Assembly (NCBI RefSeq): GCF_964059085.1
Contig: NZ_OZ060398.1
Coordinates: forward strand, 476,093-540,092
Source of the DNA: Buchnera aphidicola (Mindarus abietinus)
GTDB lineage: Bacteria > Pseudomonadota > Gammaproteobacteria > Enterobacterales > Enterobacteriaceae
Direction: 5' to 3'
DNA length: 64,000 nt
Part shown: one piece after another, positions 58,159 through 64,000 of the stretch
Layout: every line of letters begins with the position of its first letter
Position numbering within the stretch: the stretch's first letter is position 1
Program-made: the position numbers and the translations under genes
Notes under the pieces: generated by a model
Told to the model about the DNA's origin: nothing
What the model saw: only the letters and a program-made list of their open reading frames with translations
Databases searched by the model: none

Positions 58159-59373
58159 ATGAGAATACCTATATATTTAGATTATGCAGCTACTACCCCT
58201 ACGGATATGTTAGTTTTAGAAAAAATGAAAAAATTTTTGACTTTTGATGGAGAATTTGGAAATCCTGCATCTAGATCTCATCAATTTGGTTGGAAAGCTG
58301 AAGAAGCAGTTGACATAGCAAGAAATTATATTGCTAATTTAATTAATGCTGATTTTAGAGAAATTATATTTACTTCAGGAGCAACTGAATCTAATAATTT
58401 AGCTATTAAAGGTTTAGTTTCTTTTTATAAGAAAAGAGGAAATCATATTATTACCAGTAAAACAGAACATAAATCTGTTTTAGATATTTGCAAATATTTA
58501 GAAACAAAAGGATTTTTGGTAACATATCTAACCCCTGAAAAAAATGGGTTGATTAATTTAGATGATCTTCAAGATAATATTTCAGAAAAAACAATTTTAA
58601 TTTCAATAATGCATGTTAATAATGAAATTGGGATAATTCAGGATATTAAAAAAATCGCTGAAATATGCAAAGAAAAGAAAATTTTTTTTCATGTTGATGC
58701 AACTCAAAGCGTTGGAAAAATTCCAATAGATCTAAATAAAATTCCCATTGATTTAATGTCTTTTTCAGCACATAAAATTTATGGTCCTAAGGGAATAGGT
58801 GGACTATATGTTCGTCGAAAACCAAGGGTAAGATTAGTATCTCAAATACATGGAGGGGGACATGAAAGGGGAATGCGATCTGGAACTTTACCAGTGCATC
58901 AAATTGTAGGAATGGGGGAAGCTTTTAGAATAGCTAAAAAAAATATTTATTCTGATTATGAAAGGATGACTATTTTACGTACATATTTTTGGAATAAATT
59001 AAAACATATTGAAGAAGTTTTTTTAAATAGTCCATTAGAAATTAGTTCTCCTTATATTTTAAATATAAGCTTTAATTACATAGAAGGAGAATCTTTAATA
59101 ATGGCTTTAAAAGATTTGGCAGTTTCTTCTGGATCAGCTTGCACTTCAGAAAGTTTAGAGTCATCATATGTACTTAGAGCATTGGGAATTAAAGATGAAT
59201 TAGCTCATAGTTCTATTAGATTTTCAATGGGAAAATTTACTACAAAAGAAGAAATTGATTTTTCTATAAAAATTATTAAGAAATCAATTAAAAAATTAAG
59301 AAATTTATCTCCTTTATGGGAAATGTTTAAATCAGGAGTAGATTTAGAAAATATGCAATGGAATGTTAATTAA
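58159..59373 (+). CDS. iscS: Cysteine desulfurase IscS
   Basis: IscS takes sulfur from cysteine for iron-sulfur clusters and tRNA thiolation. The 404-residue PLP enzyme (same length as E. coli) has [12 protein letters not shown] at the start, [10 protein letters not shown] near residue 71, the PLP-binding Lys206 in [10 protein letters not shown], and the sulfur-carrying Cys328 in SSGSACTSE. It is the first gene of iscSU-hscBA-fdx. The regulator iscR, normally directly upstream, is missing, so the operon is probably constitutive. Confidence 0.98.
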   Translation: MRIPIYLDYAATTPTDMLVLEKMKKFLTFDGEFGNPASRSHQFGWKAEEAVDIARNYIANLINADFREIIFTSGATESNNLAIKGLVSFYKKRGNHIITSKTEHKSVLDICKYLETKGFLVTYLTPEKNGLINLDDLQDNISEKTILISIMHVNNEIGIIQDIKKIAEICKEKKIFFHVDATQSVGKIPIDLNKIPIDLMSFSAHKIYGPKGIGGLYVRRKPRVRLVSQIHGGGHERGMRSGTLPVHQIVGMGEAFRIAKKNIYSDYERMTILRTYFWNKLKHIEEVFLNSPLEISSPYILNISFNYIEGESLIMALKDLAVSSGSACTSESLESSYVLRALGIKDELAHSSIRFSMGKFTTKEEIDFSIKIIKKSIKKLRNLSPLWEMFKSGVDLENMQWNVN

Positions 59374-59396
59374 AATTTTTATTTGAGGAATTATTT

Positions 59397-59774
59397 ATGG
59401 CATATAGTAAAAAAGTAATAGATCATTATGATAATCCTCGTAATGTAGGTTCTTTCACTAATTCTGATCTTAATGTAGGAAGTGGATTAGTAGGAGCACC
59501 AGCTTGTGGGGACGTTATGAAATTACAAATTAAAGTTAATAATAAGGGAATTATTGAAGATGCTTGTTTTAAAACTTATGGATGTGGTTCTGCTATAGCA
59601 TCGAGTTCTTTAATAACTGAATGGATTAAAGGAAAATCTTTAGAACAAGCAAGTAAAATCAAAAATACTAAAATAGCAGAAGAATTAGAATTACCTCCTG
59701 TAAAAATACATTGTTCTGTTTTAGCAGAAGATGCTATTAAAGCTGCTATTTCTGATTATAAAAGTAAACAATAA
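59397..59774 (+). CDS. iscU: Iron-sulfur cluster scaffold IscU
   Basis: IscU is the scaffold on which new [2Fe-2S] clusters form. The 125-residue protein has all three ligand cysteines, Cys37 in GAPACGD, Cys63 in YGCGSAIASS and Cys106 in KIHCSVLAED, and the HscA-recognition motif LPPVK at residues 99-103. A strong GAGGA Shine-Dalgarno lies before the ATG. It is 23 bases after iscS. Where iscA would follow there is only a hairpin-bearing spacer. Confidence 0.98.
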   Translation: MAYSKKVIDHYDNPRNVGSFTNSDLNVGSGLVGAPACGDVMKLQIKVNNKGIIEDACFKTYGCGSAIASSSLITEWIKGKSLEQASKIKNTKIAEELELPPVKIHCSVLAEDAIKAAISDYKSKQ

Positions 59775-59825
59775 AGTTAATTAGTTAAATTTTTACAAAA
59801 ATTTGCTAAATAATTTTGTTATTAA

Positions 59826-59855
59826 CATGCTGAAAAAAGTTATTTTTTCAGCATG
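59826..59855 (+). terminator. Hairpin between iscU and hscB
   Basis: A perfect 13-bp stem (CATGCTGAAAAAA at 59826-59838 with its complement at 59843-59855) and a 4-base loop lie in the spacer that replaces iscA. It is not followed by a T run on the plus strand, so it may act as a processing or stability element within the operon and not as a full terminator. Confidence 0.5.
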
Positions 59856-59919
59856 GTTAAAAACTTACTTTATTATTTTTAATTAAAAATTATTTTTTTT
59901 AATAACCATTGAGTAAATA

Positions 59920-60447
59920 ATGAATTATTTTAAATTATTTAATTTGCCTGAAATTTTTGATATAAATATAGCAGAATTGAATAAAAATTTTTATACATTA
60001 CAAAAAAAATTTCATCCTGATCTTTATATTAAAAATGACACTTTTACAAAAGATAAAAAGAAAAAGAAAATTTACATAATTAATGAAGGATATAGAAATT
60101 TAAAAGATCCTTTAAAAAGAATTAATCATATTTTTATGTTGAATAAATTGAACTTTAAAGATAAAAAGAGATATCCTGTAACTTTTTCAGTCTTAGAACA
60201 ACAGCTTAAATTAAATTTTGAATTAGAAACTTTAACATCTAAAGTTATAAATAAAGATAAAATTATCTCTTTTATACAAAGAAATAATTCTTTAATTCAA
60301 AATTTATTTAAAAAAATTTCTTTTAATATTATGAAAAAAGAATGGACACTTGCTGTTAATTTATACCAAGAATTAAAATTTTTAGTTAGGTTAACTAATA
60401 ATGCAGAAGAAATTCAAAAAAATAAGGATTTTAAAAAGTTTTATTAA
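59920..60447 (+). CDS. hscB: Co-chaperone HscB
   Basis: HscB is the J-domain partner that brings IscU to HscA and stimulates its ATPase. The 175-residue protein starts MNYFKLFNLP, has the J-domain HPD motif at residues 32-34 (KKFHPDLY), and a C-terminal helical domain that binds IscU. Length matches E. coli (171). hscA follows after 15 bases with its own AGGAA site. Confidence 0.95.
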   Translation: MNYFKLFNLPEIFDINIAELNKNFYTLQKKFHPDLYIKNDTFTKDKKKKKIYIINEGYRNLKDPLKRINHIFMLNKLNFKDKKRYPVTFSVLEQQLKLNFELETLTSKVINKDKIISFIQRNNSLIQNLFKKISFNIMKKEWTLAVNLYQELKFLVRLTNNAEEIQKNKDFKKFY

Positions 60448-60462
60448 ATAGGAATATATTTT

Positions 60463-61989
60463 ATGTCAGAATTTCAAAAAAAAACATCTCTAGTAAATTT
60501 AGAAACAAAAACTTGTTCTGTTGGAATTGATTTTGGAACCACCTATTCCTTAATTGGATTTTTATTAAATAAAAAAATTCAAATTTTTTCTGGAGAAAGA
60601 GAAAATACTTTTTTACCTTCTATAGTTCGTTATGAAAAAAATAAAATTATTATTGGAGAAAAAGCTGAAGAAATTAATAATAAAAATTATTTAAGAACTA
60701 TTTTTTCTATAAAGCGATTATTAGGAAAATCGATTCAAGAAATTAAAAATCTTTTTCCTAAAGTACCTTATATTTTTTTATATGACAAAGATCAGGAAAT
60801 ATGTATAAAAACAGAGCAAGGAAAAGTTTCTCTTGTTAAGATAATTAGTGAAATTTTAAAGACTTTATTAAAAAAAGTAGAATTTTTTTTAGAAAAAAAA
60901 ATCGATACTGCTGTAATTACAGTACCTTCTTATTTTGATAATATTCAGCGAAAAAAAATAAAAAATGCAGCAATTCTTTCAGGTTTAAAAAATATTAGGT
61001 TATTAAACGAACCTACTGCTGCAGCTATTGCTTATGGCTGTCATTTTCAAAAAAAAGGAATTATTTTAGTTTACGATCTCGGTGGGGGAACATTTGATAT
61101 TTCAATTTTAAAGATTAATCAAGGAATTTTTGAAGTTTTATCAACTTCTGGAGACCCTCAATTAGGAGGTGATGATTTTGATGAATTATTATCTAAATAT
61201 ATTGAAAGAAAGAGTAATATATTTACAAAAGAAAACTTTTTCTTAAAAAGAAAATTGTTAAATTTAGCTAAAAAAATAAAATTAAAACTTAGTAATAAAG
61301 AAAATGTTTTGATAGAGTTTGAAAATTGGAAAGGAAATATTAATCGTTTTGAATTTGAAAATCTAATTGAACCTTTAGTTGAAAAAACTTTAGTTCTATT
61401 AAGGTATTCAATAAAAGAAGCATTGATTAAAAAAGAAGAAATTACAAATATTATAATGGTTGGTGGATCTACCTATATTCCTTTAATTAAAGAAAAACTC
61501 TCTCTTTTTTTTAAAAAGAAAATAGAATTTTCTATTGATCCAGACAAAGCTGTTTCTATCGGAGCGACTATTCAATCAAATTTATTATTTAACTATCAAC
61601 AAAATTTTTTAAGCAAAGAAAATAAATTTATTCTTTTAGATGTTGTTTCTTTTTCTTTAGGAATTGAATTAATGGGTGGGAGAGTAGAAAAAATTATTGA
61701 TAAAAATAGTACTATTCCAATTTCTATTAGTAAAGAATTTACTACATCAAAAGAAAATCAAACTGTTATTATGATTCATATTCTGCAAGGGGAGGATAGT
61801 TTTGTTAAGAATTGTCGTTCTTTAGGAAAATTTTTTTTAAGAGGCATAAAAAAACAAGCGGCTGGGGTTCCTAGAATAATTGTTAAATTTAATGTAGATG
61901 AAAGCGGATTTTTACAGGTTAATGCTAGTGAAAAAGAAACGAACATAAAGGCGAGTATAAAAGTTGATTTTTTACATACAATAATTTAG
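60463..61989 (+). CDS. hscA: Hsp70-type chaperone HscA lacking the lid domain
   Basis: HscA uses ATP to help release clusters from IscU. The 508-residue protein has a complete nucleotide-binding domain: VGIDFGTTYSLIGF near residue 20, RLLNEPTAAAIAYG near residue 183, VYDLGGGTFDISIL near residue 203 and IMVGGSTYIPLIKEKL near residue 330. The beta substrate-binding domain follows to ASIKVDFLHTII. E. coli HscA is 616 residues, and the missing part is the whole C-terminal helical lid. Only 61 bases separate the stop from fdx, so the lid has been deleted and is not frameshifted. Confidence 0.95.
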   Translation: MSEFQKKTSLVNLETKTCSVGIDFGTTYSLIGFLLNKKIQIFSGERENTFLPSIVRYEKNKIIIGEKAEEINNKNYLRTIFSIKRLLGKSIQEIKNLFPKVPYIFLYDKDQEICIKTEQGKVSLVKIISEILKTLLKKVEFFLEKKIDTAVITVPSYFDNIQRKKIKNAAILSGLKNIRLLNEPTAAAIAYGCHFQKKGIILVYDLGGGTFDISILKINQGIFEVLSTSGDPQLGGDDFDELLSKYIERKSNIFTKENFFLKRKLLNLAKKIKLKLSNKENVLIEFENWKGNINRFEFENLIEPLVEKTLVLLRYSIKEALIKKEEITNIIMVGGSTYIPLIKEKLSLFFKKKIEFSIDPDKAVSIGATIQSNLLFNYQQNFLSKENKFILLDVVSFSLGIELMGGRVEKIIDKNSTIPISISKEFTTSKENQTVIMIHILQGEDSFVKNCRSLGKFFLRGIKKQAAGVPRIIVKFNVDESGFLQVNASEKETNIKASIKVDFLHTII

Positions 61990-62050
61990 GATTACTAAAG
62001 TATTAAAATATTCACATTAAAAAAATTTTTTTAAAAAAAGGAAAAAAATT

Positions 62051-62395
62051 ATGTTAAAAATTGAATTTTTGCCTCATAAAATTTTATTACCTACAGGAAA
62101 AATATGTTCAGCTAAATCTGGTGAAACTATTTTAGACGTAGCTTTAAAAAATAATATTTTAATGGAACATGCTTGTGAAAAATCATGTATTTGTACAACC
62201 TGTCATTGTATTATCAGAAAAGGATTTTCTTTTTTATCAGAGTGCACTGAAAAAGAAGAAGATGCTTTAGATAAAGCGTGGGGATTAGAAGAAAATAGCC
62301 GATTAGCTTGTCAAGCTAGATTAACTAATCAGAACATTATTGTAGAAATTCCCTATTATTCAAAAAATTCTTCTGTTAAAAATTCTAAATTTTAA
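62051..62395 (+). CDS. fdx: 2Fe-2S ferredoxin (Isc type)
   Basis: Fdx supplies electrons for cluster assembly on IscU. The 114-residue protein has the four ligand cysteines Cys42, Cys48, Cys51 and Cys87, within [15 protein letters not shown] and LACQARL, as in E. coli. AAGGA lies upstream of the ATG. It ends the isc operon; iscX is missing. Fpr at 41.6 kb is a plausible reductase. Confidence 0.97.
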   Translation: MLKIEFLPHKILLPTGKICSAKSGETILDVALKNNILMEHACEKSCICTTCHCIIRKGFSFLSECTEKEEDALDKAWGLEENSRLACQARLTNQNIIVEIPYYSKNSSVKNSKF

Positions 62396-62405
62396 CGTAG
62401 TTCCT

Positions 62406-63746
62406 TTATTTTTTAAAAGGATTTTGATTTTCTTTAAAAAATAAAGTTACAGGGGCACCAATTAATTTTAGTGATTTTTGAAAATAATTAGTTAAATATT
62501 TTTTATATGTTGTTGATAGATAATTTATTTGATTTCCATGAATAACAATGATCATTGGTGCAAATCCTCCAGGATGTGCGTATTTAAGTTTAATCCTTCT
62601 TCCTTTAACGTAAGGAGGTTGATGCTTTTCTGTTGCAAATTGTAAAATTTTTGTTAATTTAGCACTATTGCTTCTTTTTTTAAAACAATTGAAGGTAATA
62701 TTAATAGAATCTAATAATCTGTTAATTCCTTTATTTTTTATTGCTGAAATAAATTGAAATTGACAAAATTTAAGAAAATTTAGTTTTTTTGATATTATTG
62801 GATAAATTTTTTTTAATTCTTGTTGATTTAATAAATCGCACTTATTGAAAACAACTATTATAGATTTCTGAGCTTCTAAAATTTTTTTAGCTATCAATAA
62901 ATCTTCTTTATTAATTTGTTGTTTACTTATATCTATTACAAATAGTAATATTTCAGTTTGTTTTATGTTTTCAAATGTCTTTTGAATTGATATGTACTGA
63001 ATTTTTTCTCGAATTTTATTTTTTTTTCTTATTCCTGCAGTATCTATTAAAATGTAGTTTTTATTATTTTTTTTAATGGGTATATTAATACTATCTCTAG
63101 TTGTTCCGGAAATATTAGAGGTGATTAATCTTTTTTTATTTATTATTTTGTTTATTAAAGTAGATTTTCCTACATTTGGTGCACCAATAAAGGCTACTTT
63201 TATACTATCTTCGTACTCTTTTGCTTTTAAAATATTTTTTTGAATTTTTTTATTTTTTATCCATGATATTATCCCTTCTTTAATTAATTCATTAATTCCT
63301 GTTCCTCTTATAGCAGAAATACAAAAATTTTTTTTAAAACCTAATCTAAAAAATTCATTACTTTCTGTTTTATGTTGCAAACAATCAATTTTATTGATAA
63401 TAAGTAATACTTTTTTTTGATTTTTTCGTATTTTTTTAGAAATATAGTAATCTTCAGGTAATATTGATTCTTTTGCATTAACAACAAACAGAATTAAATC
63501 AGCTTTATCTAAAGCCAAATATGTTTGTTCCATTATTTCTTTCTCAAATTTATTCGTTTTAAAAATTATTCCAGCTGTGTCAGTAAGTATAATTTTTTTA
63601 TTCTCTATTTTTATGTAAGCACATTTTCTATCTCTAGTTAATCCTGAAAAATTTCCCACTAAAGCAGAAGAAGAATTCGTTAATTTATTAAATAATGTGG
63701 ATTTTCCTACGTTGTTTCTTCCTATCAAAACGATATTTGGTATCAT
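62406..63746 (-). CDS. der: Ribosome-assembly GTPase Der (EngA)
   Basis: Der is an essential GTPase with two G domains that acts in maturation of the 50S subunit. The 446-residue protein has the first P-loop IGRNNVGKST near residue 7 with DTAG and NKID, the second P-loop IGAPNVGKST near residue 186 with DTAG and NKCD, and a C-terminal KH-like domain with PYVKGRRIKLKYAHPGGFAP. It is shorter than E. coli (490), mainly in the inter-domain linker and C-terminus. It converges on fdx. Confidence 0.97.
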   Translation of the reverse strand: MIPNIVLIGRNNVGKSTLFNKLTNSSSALVGNFSGLTRDRKCAYIKIENKKIILTDTAGIIFKTNKFEKEIMEQTYLALDKADLILFVVNAKESILPEDYYISKKIRKNQKKVLLIINKIDCLQHKTESNEFFRLGFKKNFCISAIRGTGINELIKEGIISWIKNKKIQKNILKAKEYEDSIKVAFIGAPNVGKSTLINKIINKKRLITSNISGTTRDSINIPIKKNNKNYILIDTAGIRKKNKIREKIQYISIQKTFENIKQTEILLFVIDISKQQINKEDLLIAKKILEAQKSIIVVFNKCDLLNQQELKKIYPIISKKLNFLKFCQFQFISAIKNKGINRLLDSINITFNCFKKRSNSAKLTKILQFATEKHQPPYVKGRRIKLKYAHPGGFAPMIIVIHGNQINYLSTTYKKYLTNYFQKSLKLIGAPVTLFFKENQNPFKK

Positions 63747-64000
63747 TTTTTTTATTCCCTAAATTATAAAAAATATTTTTTAAAGAATTTTTGTTAAATA
63801 TTATTGTTTTATTTTTTTAAAATAATAAAAATTTTTAACAAAAAAATAGTTTTTTATTTTTTATATAAAATATTCAGAAAATTTTTTTTTTTCAAAATAT
63901 TTATTTTTCTGTATATTTTATATTTTATTAAAAATTTTATCTATTAATATCTTATTTATTTTTTTTAAAATATAAAAATATTTATAATCTTTTTATATAT
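63747..64000. other. AT-rich region upstream of der, to window edge
   Basis: No gene is visible in these 254 bases, which are almost entirely A and T. They should hold the promoter of der. Confidence 0.5.

Noticed and set aside
1..64000. CRISPR arrays, insertion sequences, prophage, toxin-antitoxin or defence systems
   Set aside because: No spaced direct repeats, transposase or phage-like genes were seen; all coding space is core metabolism and information processing apart from one orphan gene.

Overview
This window looks like chromosome of the aphid endosymbiont Buchnera aphidicola, or a very close relative. The assignment rests on extreme AT richness, single-copy housekeeping genes in Escherichia-like order with many neighbours missing, no mobile elements, and proteins that align almost end to end with gammaproteobacterial orthologues. 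I recognise about 58 protein genes and eight tRNA genes. Gene identities come from remembered family sequences and motifs; no database search was run.

Layout. 1-1.4 kb: end of the window-edge rpsL gene and tusBCD (tRNA 2-thiolation). 2-9.6 kb: tsgA, trpS, rpe, aroB, aroK, tRNA-Ser, deoD, deoB. 10-17.7 kb: ansA, nfuA, bioH, ssb, dusA, dnaB, gshB, ruvX. 17.9-22.6 kb: hemW, trmB, mutY, yggX, sbcB. 22.7-23 kb: divergent tRNA-Asn and tRNA-Ile2. 23.2-34.6 kb: a long minus-strand series dut, cysQ, rplI, rpsR, rpsF, rnr, purA, hflC, hflK, miaA, mutL, which keeps the E. coli order but has lost priB, nsrR, hflX and hfq. 35.4-42.3 kb: pgi, orn, tRNA-Gly, rpmE, hslVU, fpr. 42.3-49.8 kb: epmA, an orphan 268-residue protein, rsmJ, a YnfM-like transporter, dapF, hemCD. 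49.8-57.9 kb: tRNA-Pro/His/Arg, rho, trxA, rep, ilvC, ilvD, tRNA-Trp. 58.2-63.7 kb: iscS, iscU, hscB, hscA, fdx and der.

Functional picture. Amino-acid provisioning is represented by aroB/aroK (chorismate), ilvC/ilvD (branched chain) and dapF (lysine). Iron-sulfur assembly (iscSU-hscBA-fdx, nfuA, fpr) sits with likely clients (mutY, hemW, ilvD). cysQ and hemCD fit sulfate reduction, since hemCD can feed siroheme. Genes for tRNA modification (tusBCD, miaA, trmB, dusA), replication and repair (dnaB, ssb, rep, mutL, mutY, sbcB, dut) and protein quality control (hslVU, hflKC) are retained.

Most notable observations. The rnr reading frame appears to start at an ATG with a Shine-Dalgarno that is out of frame across an A12 tract, so full-length RNase R would need polymerase slippage. 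HscA ends exactly where the Hsp70 lid should begin. A hydrophilic orphan protein (43458-44264) has one of the best promoters in the window. The last codons of hemD are the antisense of tRNA-Pro. Several long perfect hairpins mark gene ends. I found no clearly new multi-gene system; the window is mostly conserved core genome, and the orphan protein is the best candidate for undescribed biology.
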